A stretch of 64,000 nucleotides of DNA. Source: Sulfitobacter sp. 20_GPM-1509m. GTDB lineage: Bacteria > Pseudomonadota > Alphaproteobacteria > Rhodobacterales > Rhodobacteraceae. The notes below the pieces were generated by a model that had not been told where the DNA came from, did not search any database, and saw only the letters and a list, made by a program, of their open reading frames with translations. The translations under genes and the position numbers were made by a program. Numbering within the stretch: the first letter of the stretch is position 1; every line of letters begins with the position of its first letter. Location of the stretch: the NCBI RefSeq assembly GCF_000620505.1, contig NZ_JIBC01000009.1:62001-126000 (forward strand), given 5' to 3'. This document shows, in pieces, positions 8,623 to 18,665 of the stretch.

Positions 8623-9561
8623 TCAGATCCACTTGAGCCAGCGCATGACCACGAGTGACACCAGCGTGATAGCGGCCATTGAAATACAAAGGATCGTAAA
8701 GGCTGCGGGGTTGTCCACACCGGGCATGCCACCCACGTTGACGCCGAACAGACCCGTGATGAACCCCAGCGGCAGAAAGATCGCGGCGACGATGCTCAGG
8801 ATATAGCTGTTGCGATTCTGGGCCTCGGCGGCCTGGGCGCTGTGGTGGTCGTTGATCGCTGTCAGGCGGCCCTGAAGCGAATCCAGCTCTTCCACGGTCA
8901 GCATCGCAAGGTTGGCCAGTTCGCGGCGGTGCAGCGGGCTGTTGCCAGCGGGCGTGTCGGTGGCGGCCAGCGCCATCAGCGCGTCGCGTTGCGGGCCCAG
9001 ATAGCGACGCAGGCGGATTGCGGTGCGGCGCAGTTCGGCCAGATTGTCGGGCAGCGGTGCATCATCGTCATCGTGGATGGCGTCCTCAAGATCGTCGACC
9101 TCGTCGGCCAACTCGAACACGGTGTTTTGCACACGTTCGGTCAACCGGCTGGCCAGCGCTTCGACAAAGGCGGCGCTGCTGTTGGGGCCGACCCCGTTTT
9201 CCAAGGCCTTGCGAATGTCCTCGATGGCAAAGACGCGGCGCATGCGCACGGTCACCACGGTTTGATCAGTGACCCACATCCGTACGGCGACCATCTGGTC
9301 TGCTGGACCGTCAGAGTTCAGGTTCACGCCGCGCAGGTTCAGCATCAGCCCGTCGTCATGGACATCGCAGCGTGGCCGGGTTTCGGTTTGCAACAAGGCA
9401 CCTGCGGGGATCGGGTGCAGATGCGCGTTGGCCCATTGCGGCAGTTCAGGGTCCTTCAGGTCGAAGTGGAACCAGCGGTAGCCGCTGACGCCGGTGGGCG
9501 ATGTGTCGGTCGTGGGGGTCGCTGTTCCGTCGGACAGGATGTCGTAGATATAGAGAGGCAT
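8623..9561 (-). CDS. zntB: Zinc transporter ZntB (CorA superfamily)
   Basis: Inner-membrane cation transporter of 312 residues. Seen: a large cytoplasmic N-terminal domain, long helices rich in Arg/Glu/Leu (residues about 150-240), and two C-terminal transmembrane segments, the first ending in FITGLFGVNVGGMPG. ZntB proteins carry GVN where classical CorA has GMN, which is what is seen here. Ends with the short basic tail RWLKWI. E. coli ZntB moves zinc by a proton-coupled route. Lies 3 nt downstream of the ArsR-family gene on the same strand, so the two probably share a message, hinting at regulation together. Confidence 0.85.
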   Translation of the reverse strand: MPLYIYDILSDGTATPTTDTSPTGVSGYRWFHFDLKDPELPQWANAHLHPIPAGALLQTETRPRCDVHDDGLMLNLRGVNLNSDGPADQMVAVRMWVTDQTVVTVRMRRVFAIEDIRKALENGVGPNSSAAFVEALASRLTERVQNTVFELADEVDDLEDAIHDDDDAPLPDNLAELRRTAIRLRRYLGPQRDALMALAATDTPAGNSPLHRRELANLAMLTVEELDSLQGRLTAINDHHSAQAAEAQNRNSYILSIVAAIFLPLGFITGLFGVNVGGMPGVDNPAAFTILCISMAAITLVSLVVMRWLKWI

Positions 9562-9564
9562 GGG

Positions 9565-10251
9565 TCAGTCCTGTTTCGCAAATGTGGCGTCAAAGGCGGC
9601 GCGGCCTTTGGGGGTAAAGCGGATGATGCGGGTGTCGGGCACGCGGGCGGCCCAGCCTACCGTCTCGAAATGGGTCAGCAGCGCGCGCCCCAGCTTGCCC
9701 GCCAGATGCGAACGCCGCGCGCTCCAGTCCAGGCATTCGCGGCACATGGGCGCGCGGGAGCGTGAAAGCTGGTCCAGCGGCAGGCCCAGGTGCTGCATCA
9801 GCTCTGCACCGGTGCGTGTCAGGTCCAGCCCGTTCGCAGCCGTGGCGATGTGGCCACCCGTGACCAGTGCGCGAAACATCTGCACGCCGGTGTCACCCGC
9901 AAGGTGGTTGTAGCAGACGCGCGCGGTGCGCAGTTCGATATCCTTTGGTCCCTGGCGGGTGCGCAGGTGGCCATGGTTTGCCGCCAGTCCCATCATCGCC
10001 TCGATGGTATGCGCAACCTCTTCGCTGGCCAGCGCGAAATAGCGATGCCGCCCCTGTTTGCGGCGCAGCAGCAGCCCACCCTGTTCCAGCTTGGCCAGAT
10101 GGGACGAGGCGGTGGCGGCGGTCACCCCCGCTTCGGCGGCCAGTTCGGATGCGGTCAGCGCACGGCCCGACATCAGCGCCGTCAGGATGTTGGCGCGTGC
10201 GGGGTCGCCCATCAGCGTGGCGATCTGGGTGAAATCGGGGCCTTCTTTCAT
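9565..10251 (-). CDS. ArsR-family winged-helix regulator
   Basis: 228-residue regulator with an ArsR-type winged helix at residues about 10-90 (DPARANILTALMSGRALTAS, then AGVTAATASSHLAKLEQGGL as recognition helix) and a further approximately 130-residue C-terminal part with several Cys (CYNHLAGDTGVQ, CRECLDWSARRSHLAG). The latter motif is typical of a family of larger ArsR-like regulators found next to NIPSNAP or antibiotic-monooxygenase genes. Sits directly beside a palindrome (10257-10274) and divergent from a NIPSNAP gene, so it most likely represses that gene and itself. Effector unknown; metal binding is not established by the Cys alone. Confidence 0.85.
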   Translation of the reverse strand: MKEGPDFTQIATLMGDPARANILTALMSGRALTASELAAEAGVTAATASSHLAKLEQGGLLLRRKQGRHRYFALASEEVAHTIEAMMGLAANHGHLRTRQGPKDIELRTARVCYNHLAGDTGVQMFRALVTGGHIATAANGLDLTRTGAELMQHLGLPLDQLSRSRAPMCRECLDWSARRSHLAGKLGRALLTHFETVGWAARVPDTRIIRFTPKGRAAFDATFAKQD

Positions 10252-10256
10252 AGTTC

Positions 10257-10274
10257 GATGCTAATCAAAGCATC
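10257..10274. promoter_or_regulatory. Palindromic operator between ArsR-family and NIPSNAP genes
   Basis: Inverted repeat GATGCT-AATCAA-AGCATC, 6-bp perfect arms, located 5 nt upstream of the ArsR-family start codon and within the divergent promoter gap. Size and position suit a dimeric winged-helix repressor. That the neighbouring ArsR protein binds it is inference. Confidence 0.6.
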
Positions 10275-10322
10275 TCTACCCGGCAATCGCCTATCACGGG
10301 ATCAGCAAAAAGGAGACCAACC

Positions 10323-10628
10323 ATGCTGACCTGTGTGATCCGCTATCAGATCGACCCCACGCAACACGATGCCTTTGCGCAATATGCCCGTAACTGGGGG
10401 CAGGCGATCCCGCGCTGTGGGGCCGACCTTGTGGGGTATTTCGCCCCGCACGAGGGGTCGTCAACGCTGGCCTATGGGATCTATCATGTAAAGTCGCTGG
10501 CGGACTACGAGGCTTATCGGGCACGTTTGGCCGAAGACCCGCTGGGGCGGGAGAACTATGCCTTTGCGCAGTCGCAGAAGTTTCTGCTGCGCGAGGACAG
10601 GACGTGGTTGAGAAAGGTATCGGGATGA
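10323..10628 (+). CDS. NIPSNAP family protein
   Basis: Small 101-residue protein with the ferredoxin-like dimeric alpha/beta-barrel fold of NIPSNAP. Seen: [20 protein letters not shown] at the N-terminus, [20 protein letters not shown] in the middle and [13 protein letters not shown] at the end, all in the order expected. Stop overlaps the start of the next small gene by 4 nt (ATGA). Divergent from the ArsR-family regulator across a palindromic operator. Function unknown; family members are often linked to handling of small reactive or aromatic metabolites. Confidence 0.85.
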   Translation: MLTCVIRYQIDPTQHDAFAQYARNWGQAIPRCGADLVGYFAPHEGSSTLAYGIYHVKSLADYEAYRARLAEDPLGRENYAFAQSQKFLLREDRTWLRKVSG

Positions 10629-10987
10629 TTGCTGTTATATTCGAAGTTGAGCCTGCAGAGGGCAAGCGCGACGCCTATCTGGACATCGCGGCGGCGATGC
10701 GCCCGCTGGTGGATCAGGTCGAGGGGTTTCTGGGCGTCGAGCGGTTCGAGAGCCTGACGACGCCGGGCAAGCTGTTGTCGCTGTCGTTCTTCGAGGACGA
10801 GGCAGCGGTGGAACGCTGGCGGATCCTGACCGCGCACCGCGGGGCGCAGAGCAAGGGGCGGGGTGGTGTCTTTGCCGACTACCGTTTGCGTGTGGCGCAT
10901 GTGATCCGGGATTACGGGATGTTTGACCGCGAAGAGGCCCCCGAGGACAGCCGCGCGGCGCATGGCGGACCGGGGCAGAGCGCCTGA
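10625..10987 (+). CDS. Antibiotic biosynthesis monooxygenase-fold (ABM) protein
   Basis: 120-residue protein with the ABM dimeric alpha/beta-barrel fold. Seen: [40 protein letters not shown] and [20 protein letters not shown], matching strand-helix order of the family, followed by a C-terminal extension of about 30 residues. Start is coupled to the NIPSNAP stop (ATGA). The pair NIPSNAP plus ABM behind an ArsR operator suggests a small inducible detoxification or quinol-oxidation unit, but no substrate is indicated. Confidence 0.8.
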   Translation: MIAVIFEVEPAEGKRDAYLDIAAAMRPLVDQVEGFLGVERFESLTTPGKLLSLSFFEDEAAVERWRILTAHRGAQSKGRGGVFADYRLRVAHVIRDYGMFDREEAPEDSRAAHGGPGQSA

Positions 10988-11020
10988 CGGCGCACGCGAT
11001 GCTTTGCGCCTTGCGGCGCG

Positions 11021-11045
11021 GTGAGGGGGCTTTCGGCCCCCTCAC
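11021..11045. terminator. Strong hairpin between convergent ABM and fadH genes
   Basis: Perfect 10-bp stem GTGAGGGGGC / GCCCCCTCAC with loop TTTCG. It lies between two convergent genes and is likely a bidirectional transcription stop, although no T-tract follows. Confidence 0.6.
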
Positions 11046-11049
11046 ACTA

Positions 11050-11082
11050 CCCCCGAGGATATTTGCAGCCAAAAGAAGGGGC
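11050..11082 (+). repeat. Dispersed 3'-end element, copy 1 (divergent)
   Basis: Reads CCCCCGAGGATATTTGCAGC followed by CAAAAGAAGGGGC. It resembles the better copies at 47681, 49581 and 62590 (G-rich head, ATTT, G/C-rich step, CAAGATGAAG-like tail) and abuts the fadH stop codon. Confidence 0.45.
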
Positions 11083-13140
<2,058 letters not shown>

Positions 13141-13224
13141 CTATTTCGCCCCAGTTGGGCGGGAAAGTCATGTGCAACGCGGCGTAAGGCAATATATCAC
13201 GGACCCAAGCGACAGGAGAACACG

Positions 13225-13707
13225 ATGACACCGGATGACATTAACGCGCTGCCGTACCGGCGCAATGTGGGCGTGATGCTGGTCAATGCGGCGGGGCAGG
13301 TCTGGGTCGGGCAGCGTCATGACCGGTTCCGCGAATTCTGGCAGATGCCGCAGGGTGGCGTGGACAAGGGCGAGGATGCCCGAGCAGCCGCCCTGCGCGA
13401 GTTGGAAGAAGAGACCGGCATCCCGTCGTCATTGGTCGAGGTCGAGGCTGAAACAGCGGGCTGGTTGCCCTATGATCTGCCGCACGAGGTGGTGCCGGAC
13501 ATCTGGGGCGGCAAGTATCGCGGGCAAGAGCAGAAGTGGTTCCTGCTGCGGTTCAAAGGGTCGGACGGGGATGTGAACATCGCCACCGAGCATCCCGAAT
13601 TTGTCGCATGGAAGTGGGTCGCGCCCGCGCAGGTGGTGGACGGCATCGTGCCGTTCAAGCGGGATGTCTATGCGGCGGTTCTGGCTGAATTCAAAGCCTA
13701 TCTCTAA
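13225..13707 (+). CDS. rppH: RNA pyrophosphohydrolase
   Basis: Nudix hydrolase of 160 residues that removes pyrophosphate from 5'-triphosphorylated mRNA and so triggers RNase E decay. Seen: [20 protein letters not shown], then the Nudix box [22 protein letters not shown] (G-x5-E-x7-RE-x2-EE-x-G), and [10 protein letters not shown] and [11 protein letters not shown], which are RppH-specific. The ATG at 13225 follows AGGAG at 13214-13218. The longer open frame from 12586 is antisense to fadH and not real. Immediately followed by a convergent acetyltransferase gene. Confidence 0.93.
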   Translation: MTPDDINALPYRRNVGVMLVNAAGQVWVGQRHDRFREFWQMPQGGVDKGEDARAAALRELEEETGIPSSLVEVEAETAGWLPYDLPHEVVPDIWGGKYRGQEQKWFLLRFKGSDGDVNIATEHPEFVAWKWVAPAQVVDGIVPFKRDVYAAVLAEFKAYL

Positions 13708-13716
13708 TTCAGCCCT

Positions 13717-14313
13717 TCAGGGCGCAAAGATTGGCACATGCGGGGCCAGGGCGGTGTCATATCCCTTGGAAACGCGCGGGTCTTCTGCAATCTCGATCTG
13801 CTGACGGATGGGGACAAACCCGGCACGGCGGTAAAATCCCAGCGCCTGTGGGCTGTCCAGCGTGCAGGTGTGGACGTGAAAGCGGCTGATGTCGCGCGCC
13901 CATGCCTGATCAATTGCGACGTCCATCAGGAAACGCCCCGCACCTGCGCCGATCAGGTCAGAGGTGACACCGAAGAACGCCAGTTCGCATTCGTCCGCCG
14001 TACGGAAATCCAGTTCCAGCAGGGCGGCGTCGGTGCCGTCCTTGGACAGGGTCCAGATGGCAACATCGTCGTGGTGAATGATTGCGGCCAGGTCTTCGTC
14101 GGACATGACGCGCCGCGAGAACCACAGCCAGTCTTCGCCCACCGCCTGAAATATACGACGATACCAGTCCAGATCGGGCGTTTCGACGCGGCGCAGCGTC
14201 CAGCCTTCGGGCGCGGTGCGTCCGGTGATGTCGGCGCGGGCGCGCATTTCCAGATGGGTTACGACCGTGGCCACCTTGCCCGGCGGCACTTCGTGCATTC
14301 CGTCGGCCAGCAT
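13717..14313 (-). CDS. GNAT-family N-acetyltransferase
   Basis: 198-residue acetyltransferase. Seen: an N-terminal segment of about 50 residues, then DLDWYRRIFQAVGEDWLWFS, CELAFFGVTSDLIGAGAGRF (acetyl-CoA pyrophosphate loop in degenerate form) and TCTLDSPQALGFYRRAGFVP, the typical GNAT ending. The start ATG at 14313 overlaps the stop of the upstream kinase (ATGA), so it is translated with it. Substrate unknown. Confidence 0.82.
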   Translation of the reverse strand: MLADGMHEVPPGKVATVVTHLEMRARADITGRTAPEGWTLRRVETPDLDWYRRIFQAVGEDWLWFSRRVMSDEDLAAIIHHDDVAIWTLSKDGTDAALLELDFRTADECELAFFGVTSDLIGAGAGRFLMDVAIDQAWARDISRFHVHTCTLDSPQALGFYRRAGFVPIRQQIEIAEDPRVSKGYDTALAPHVPIFAP

Positions 14314-15302
14314 CAGACCAGACCCTCCTTGCGGAATATCTCCATCATGTCTGCTTCGGGACGGGGGCCAATGTGGCTGATAACCTCGGCGGCGCAGGCG
14401 TTGCCCATGCGTCCGCAGGTCGCCAGATCGCGGCTGGTGGCCAGACCGTACAGGAACCCGGCGGCGAACTGGTCGCCTGCCCCTGTGGCATCGACCGGCA
14501 CGACCTTGGTTACCGGCACGTCCACGCGTTCGCTGTTGCGGATCAGGGTCACGCCATCGCCCGAGCGGGTGCAGACCACGGTAGGGCACATCGCGGCGGT
14601 CTTGGTCAGCGCGTCCTCGAGGTCGTCTGTCTCGAACAGGGACCGGATTTCGGCCTCGTTGCCGATGACATAGTCCAGTTCTTCGCCGATCATCCGCAGG
14701 AAATCGGCGCGGTGGCGGTCAACGCAGAAGGGGTCGGAAATGGCGATGCCGGCGATGCCGCCCGCAGCGCGGGTCAACCGTGAGGCTTGCAGGAACGCCT
14801 GTTTGCCTTCGTCCTTGTCGAACAGATACCCTTCGAGAAACATGATCTTGGCAGCCGAGGCGACAGCGTCGGGCACATCGGCCGGGCCAAGATCGGTCGA
14901 AATCCCCAGATAGGTGTTCATCGACCGCTCACCATCGGGCGACACGAAAATCATTGACCGTGACGTGGGCAGATTGCCACCCACCACCGGAGCGTTGACG
15001 AAATCCGCGCCGCCGTCTGTCAGGGCGTCGGCATAGAACCGGCCCAGCGTGTCATCGTTCACCCGCCCGATAAAGGCGGTTTTCATCCCCAGCGCCGCGA
15101 CACCGGCCACGGTGTTGGCCACCGAACCACCGGGGGTCTGCAAGCGGTCCTTCATCGCACCATAGAGCACTTCGGCGCGTTCGCGTTCGATCAGCTGCAT
15201 GATGCCTTTTTCGATGCCCATATTGCCCAGAAACTGGTCGTCGGCATGGGAAATCACATCGACAACGGCATTGCCGATGCCAACGAGTTCATATTGCGTC
15301 AT
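14313..15302 (-). CDS. PfkB-family kinase, probably adenosine kinase
   Basis: 329-residue ribokinase/PfkB-family sugar or nucleoside kinase. Seen: YELVGIGNAVVDVISHADDQ at the N-terminus, LQTPGGSVANTVAGVAALG (substrate-lid glycines), GYLFDKDEGKQ, and the catalytic anion hole DATGAGDQFAAGFLYGLA near residue 265-280 with the base Asp. The SVANT pattern and overall length resemble the bacterial adenosine kinase group, but ribokinase-like sugar specificity cannot be excluded. The ORF to 15353 has 17 extra residues; ATG 15302 overlaps the nth stop region. Confidence 0.8.
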   Translation of the reverse strand: MTQYELVGIGNAVVDVISHADDQFLGNMGIEKGIMQLIERERAEVLYGAMKDRLQTPGGSVANTVAGVAALGMKTAFIGRVNDDTLGRFYADALTDGGADFVNAPVVGGNLPTSRSMIFVSPDGERSMNTYLGISTDLGPADVPDAVASAAKIMFLEGYLFDKDEGKQAFLQASRLTRAAGGIAGIAISDPFCVDRHRADFLRMIGEELDYVIGNEAEIRSLFETDDLEDALTKTAAMCPTVVCTRSGDGVTLIRNSERVDVPVTKVVPVDATGAGDQFAAGFLYGLATSRDLATCGRMGNACAAEVISHIGPRPEADMMEIFRKEGLV

Positions 15303-15943
15303 TGGGTCTTGTCCTCGAATTGGCAGAGATCGCGGATGATACAGGTGGGGCACTGCGGCTTGCGGGCCTTGCAGTGGTAGCGTCCGTGCAGGATCATCCA
15401 GTGGTGGGCGTGTTGCTGGAATTCAGCGGGAATGTTGTCTTCGATGGCGCGCTCGACCGCGTCCACGGTTTTGCCCGGGGCGATGCCACTGCGGTTGCCC
15501 AGACGGAAAATGTGGGTATCGACCGCCTGCGCGGGATAGTTCCACCACATGTTCAGCACCACGTTGGCCGTCTTGCGCCCCACGCCGGGCAGCGATTGCA
15601 GCGCAGCACGGGACGAGGGCACGACGCCGCCGTAATCATCCACCAGAATCTGGCTGAGCTTGATCACGTTCTTGGCCTTCTGGCGGAACAGGCCGATGGT
15701 CTTGATATGCTCGGTCAGCCCCTCAAGCCCCAGGTCCAGCATCTTTTGCGGGGTGTCTGCGATGGGGAACAGCGATTTGGTCGCCTTGTTCACGCCGGCG
15801 TCGGTGGCCTGCGCGCTGAGCGCCACGGCGACCACCAGCGTATAGGCGTTGGTGTGATCCAGCTCACCCTTTGGTTCGGGCTCTGCATCACGGAAACGGT
15901 CAAAGATCTGATAGATCGTCTGATAATCAAGCTGTTTTGCCAT
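15299..15943 (-). CDS. nth: Endonuclease III (DNA glycosylase/AP lyase)
   Basis: Base-excision repair enzyme removing oxidised pyrimidines (214 residues). Seen: helix-hairpin-helix LPGVGRKTANVVLNMWW with the following VDTHIFRLGNRSG containing the catalytic Asp (Lys lies in the HhH), and the [4Fe-4S] cysteines in CKARKPQCPTCIIRDLC with C-x6-C-x2-C-x5-C spacing. Two tandem ATGs (15946, 15943) follow AGGGGA; I chose the second for spacing. Overlaps the kinase start by 4 nt, giving an nth-kinase-acetyltransferase operon. Confidence 0.94.
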   Translation of the reverse strand: MAKQLDYQTIYQIFDRFRDAEPEPKGELDHTNAYTLVVAVALSAQATDAGVNKATKSLFPIADTPQKMLDLGLEGLTEHIKTIGLFRQKAKNVIKLSQILVDDYGGVVPSSRAALQSLPGVGRKTANVVLNMWWNYPAQAVDTHIFRLGNRSGIAPGKTVDAVERAIEDNIPAEFQQHAHHWMILHGRYHCKARKPQCPTCIIRDLCQFEDKTQ

Positions 15944-16091
15944 CATTCCCCTATGCGGGTTTTGCGGCCTGCGGGCAAGTGCGCAAGCTTTGAATACGAA
16001 CAATCGTATCGACTGCGTGTCCCTGCGGTCAGGCCGCGTTAAGGTTTGGCCAATATGCCTTGGTCAACTGTCTAGATTGGGGTTTTTACAG

Positions 16092-16769
16092 ATGGATACA
16101 ACGAACCTGCTAAAGGATGACCGGACCGACGTGCTGCGTGCGGCAGCCGTATTGACCAGCTTTGGCCCCGGCACGATGTTGCAAACGGACGAGGGCGAAG
16201 TTCCGGTCGAGTGGTTGGACACCCAGCACAAGCTGGTCACGCGCGACCACGGATTGCAGCCGATCCTGCGCGTCAGCCGCACGCGGCTTTTGCGGTCCGA
16301 TCTGCAAACGCATCCCGAATTTGCACCGGTGGTGATGCCACCCGATGCCTTTGGCCCGTCGATACCGGGCCATCACGTGCGCTTGTCGCCCAATTCGCTG
16401 GTTCTCTACCGGTCACCTCGGGCCGAGCTATACTATGGCACGAACGAGGTGCTGGTGCCCGGTATGGTTCTGGCCGACCCGATGCCGCTGCGCCGTCCGG
16501 GAGATTCGACCTTTGTCTACACACAGGTCCTGATGCAGCGGCACGAGCTTCTCTATATCGAGGGGATGTGGGTCGGGTCGCTGTTCGTGGCAGATTTCAA
16601 TGCGGTTTGCGCCGACGAGGATCCGCAGATCGCCGCCGCATTGGGCACCGGACCAGCCGTTGCCGCGCGTCCGGTGCTGACACAGGCCGAGGCGCGGATG
16701 CTGGTGGATCAGGATCTGGGCAAGGCACAGCCGGACCTGCTGCGCGATGCGCCCCTGCACACCCCATGA
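16092..16769 (+). CDS. Hint-domain protein lacking the canonical Cys
   Basis: 225-residue protein with a Hint (hedgehog/intein) fold of the short bacterial type. Seen: LTSFGPGTMLQTDEGEVPVE, TQHKLVTRDHGLQPILRVSR, VRLSPNSLVLYRS, NEVLVPGMVLAD and MQRHELLYIEGMWVGSLF, in the order of the bacterial Hint_2 group. In those relatives the domain normally opens with CF-x-PGT; here the Cys is Ser (SFGPGT), so self-cleavage is doubtful. No signal peptide or RTX repeats. The ATG at 16092 was chosen because the domain starts soon after; it ends 51 nt before the Ada-like gene. Function unknown. Confidence 0.7.
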   Translation: MDTTNLLKDDRTDVLRAAAVLTSFGPGTMLQTDEGEVPVEWLDTQHKLVTRDHGLQPILRVSRTRLLRSDLQTHPEFAPVVMPPDAFGPSIPGHHVRLSPNSLVLYRSPRAELYYGTNEVLVPGMVLADPMPLRRPGDSTFVYTQVLMQRHELLYIEGMWVGSLFVADFNAVCADEDPQIAAALGTGPAVAARPVLTQAEARMLVDQDLGKAQPDLLRDAPLHTP

Positions 16770-16820
16770 ATGCGCAGCTTTCGGGTCGCAGGGCACGGGG
16801 ACCCGCGCTAGATTGGCGGC

Positions 16821-17675
16821 ATGGAACAGCACAACGATACAGAAACCGGATACCACTATCAGATCGTGCGGCGCGCGATCGAACTGGTGGATGACAAGGG
16901 CAGCGCCCTGACGCTAGATGATCTGGCGGGGGAAATGGGGATGAGCCCCGCGCATTTCCAGCGGGTGTTCAGCCGTTGGGTGGGGGTGTCTCCCAAGCGC
17001 TATCAGCAATATCTGGCCTTGGGTCATGCCAAGGCGCTGCTGGCCAACCGCTTTACCACGCTCGAGGCGGCCCACGCATCGGGGCTGTCGGGCGGCGGGC
17101 GCCTGCACGATCTGTTCCTGCGCTGGGAGGCGATGAGCCCCGGCGACTATGCCAAGGGCGGTTCGGGGCTGACGATTTTCTGGGGCTGGTTCGAAAGCCC
17201 CTTCGGCCCGACCGTCGTTATGGGCACGGAAAAGGGCATTTGCGGCATGGGCTTTGCCGCCGAAACCGGCGAGGCTACGGCCCTTGAGGATCTGATCGCA
17301 CGCTGGCCTGCCGCGCGGTTCGTCGAGGACCCGATGCGGCTGCGGCCCTGGGTGCTGGCGGCCTTTGGTGCGGCAGATGCCACGCTGGAGACCGCGCCGC
17401 TGTACCTGATCGGGGCGCCGTTCCAGATCAAGGTGTGGGAAGCGCTGCTGCGCATCCCGTCGGGTCATGTCACCACCTATTCCGAGATAGCGCAAAGCAT
17501 CGGAAACCCGCGTGCGGTTCGCGCGGTGGGCACCGCCGTCGGGCGCAATCCGGTCAGCTGGCTGATCCCGTGCCACCGTGCCCTGCGCAAATCGGGGGGG
17601 CTGGGCGGTTATCACTGGGGCCTGCCGGTGAAACGGGCGATGCTGGCCTATGAATCGGCCCGCGTCGAAGCCTGA
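16821..17675 (+). CDS. AraC-type HTH / methylated-DNA-protein cysteine methyltransferase (Ada-like)
   Basis: 284-residue fusion of an AraC-type DNA-binding domain (residues about 12-105; LDDLAGEMGMSPAHFQRVFS) with an O6-alkylguanine-DNA alkyltransferase (residues about 120-280). Seen: LLRIPSGHVTTYSEIAQSIG, the active-site IPCHRALRKSGGLGGYHWG with the acceptor Cys in PCHR. E. coli Ada is about 354 residues because of an N-terminal zinc domain sensing methyl phosphotriesters; that domain is absent here. The protein can therefore repair DNA, but its HTH must respond to something else or act constitutively. Confidence 0.88.
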   Translation: MEQHNDTETGYHYQIVRRAIELVDDKGSALTLDDLAGEMGMSPAHFQRVFSRWVGVSPKRYQQYLALGHAKALLANRFTTLEAAHASGLSGGGRLHDLFLRWEAMSPGDYAKGGSGLTIFWGWFESPFGPTVVMGTEKGICGMGFAAETGEATALEDLIARWPAARFVEDPMRLRPWVLAAFGAADATLETAPLYLIGAPFQIKVWEALLRIPSGHVTTYSEIAQSIGNPRAVRAVGTAVGRNPVSWLIPCHRALRKSGGLGGYHWGLPVKRAMLAYESARVEA

Positions 17676-17874
17676 AACCCGCCTGTTGCAGATCGTGTCA
17701 GGGGGCCAGCGCCGCGGCGTGCTGCGCCGTCGCCTGGGATCTTTTGAACCGAAAAAGCAGGCGGGTTATTGCCGAGTTGAAAGGCCTCTTATTTTTATAG
17801 GGAACCAAGCTATATAATAAGACGTAGATCACAAGATGCCCTGCCCGAACGGGGCCCAACTTAGGCAGTATGAT

Positions 17875-18543
17875 ATGAACGTTTCGAAAATTTCAATTGC
17901 AGCGATCCTGATGGGCAGCATGGCGCTGACCGCTTGTACCGCTCCGGGCCAGCTGGGCGGCAACCCCAACGACCCCAAGCGTAACACCAAAACCGGCGCG
18001 CTGGCCGGGGCTGTGTCCGGTGCATTGCTGGGCGCGGCTGTAAGCGACGACGGCGACCGTGGTGACGGTGCGCTGATCGGTGCCGTTCTGGGCGGTGCCG
18101 TGGGCGCGGGTGTCGGCTATAACCTCGACAAGCAAGAGGCAGAGCTGCGCCGTTCCATGGACAGCAATGTGCAGATCACCAACACCGGCGACCGGTTGAT
18201 CGTGACCCTGCCGCAGGACATCCTGTTCGCGACAGACAGCTTTGCCGTGCGCTCTGACCTGCGCGACGATCTGTCGGCGGTTGCGGCCAGCCTGCAACGC
18301 TATCCCGGCAGCACCGTGCAGGTGATCGGCCACACCGATAGCGATGGTGATGCCGCCTATAACCAACAGCTGAGCGAACGCCGGGCGACCGCCGTGTCCG
18401 AGGTGCTGTTGCAAAACGGCGTGCCCTATTCGCGCATCCAGTCGTTCGGCCGCGGTGAATCGCAGCCTGTGGCGACCAACCTGAATGCCGCGGGCAAGGC
18501 GCAGAACCGTCGCGTTGAAATCGTGATTTTGCCAAACGCCTGA
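17875..18543 (+). CDS. OmpA-family lipoprotein with glycine zipper (YiaD-like)
   Basis: 222-residue predicted lipoprotein. Seen: signal with lipobox LTAC near residues 18-21, a glycine-zipper segment (LAGAVSGALLGAAVSDDG, then GALIGAVLGGAVGAGVGYN) and a C-terminal OmpA-like domain (QVIGHTDSDGDAAYNQQLSE; NAAGKAQNRRVEIV). This architecture matches YiaD-type outer-membrane lipoproteins that tether the envelope to peptidoglycan. ATG 17875 is chosen because the signal starts there. The upstream gap is AT-rich with a TATAAT at 17813-17818 that could be a -10 element. A weak hairpin (18572-18592) follows. Confidence 0.9.
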   Translation: MNVSKISIAAILMGSMALTACTAPGQLGGNPNDPKRNTKTGALAGAVSGALLGAAVSDDGDRGDGALIGAVLGGAVGAGVGYNLDKQEAELRRSMDSNVQITNTGDRLIVTLPQDILFATDSFAVRSDLRDDLSAVAASLQRYPGSTVQVIGHTDSDGDAAYNQQLSERRATAVSEVLLQNGVPYSRIQSFGRGESQPVATNLNAAGKAQNRRVEIVILPNA

Positions 18544-18571
18544 TCCTATTTGATCGGGACTGATTGTAGGG

Positions 18572-18592
18572 GGGCGCGGCATTGCTGCGCCC
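18572..18592 (+). terminator. Weak hairpin after OmpA lipoprotein gene
   Basis: Stem GGGCGCGGC / GCTGCGCCC with one G-T pair and a 3-nt loop, 28 nt after the stop codon. No T-tract follows, so it may be only a stabilising 3' structure. Confidence 0.4.
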
Positions 18593-18665
18593 TCACGCAT
18601 TTATGCCTTGCGCATTTATGAACGTTCGCTGCGTTCTTTGCGTGACAGACCAGGAAGGAGCCAAC

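Noticed and set aside
17777-17818. TTGAAA...TATAAT as a promoter for the OmpA lipoprotein gene
   Set aside because: The hexamers are 30 nt apart, far from 17; TATAAT may be a -10 but TTGAAA is not its -35.
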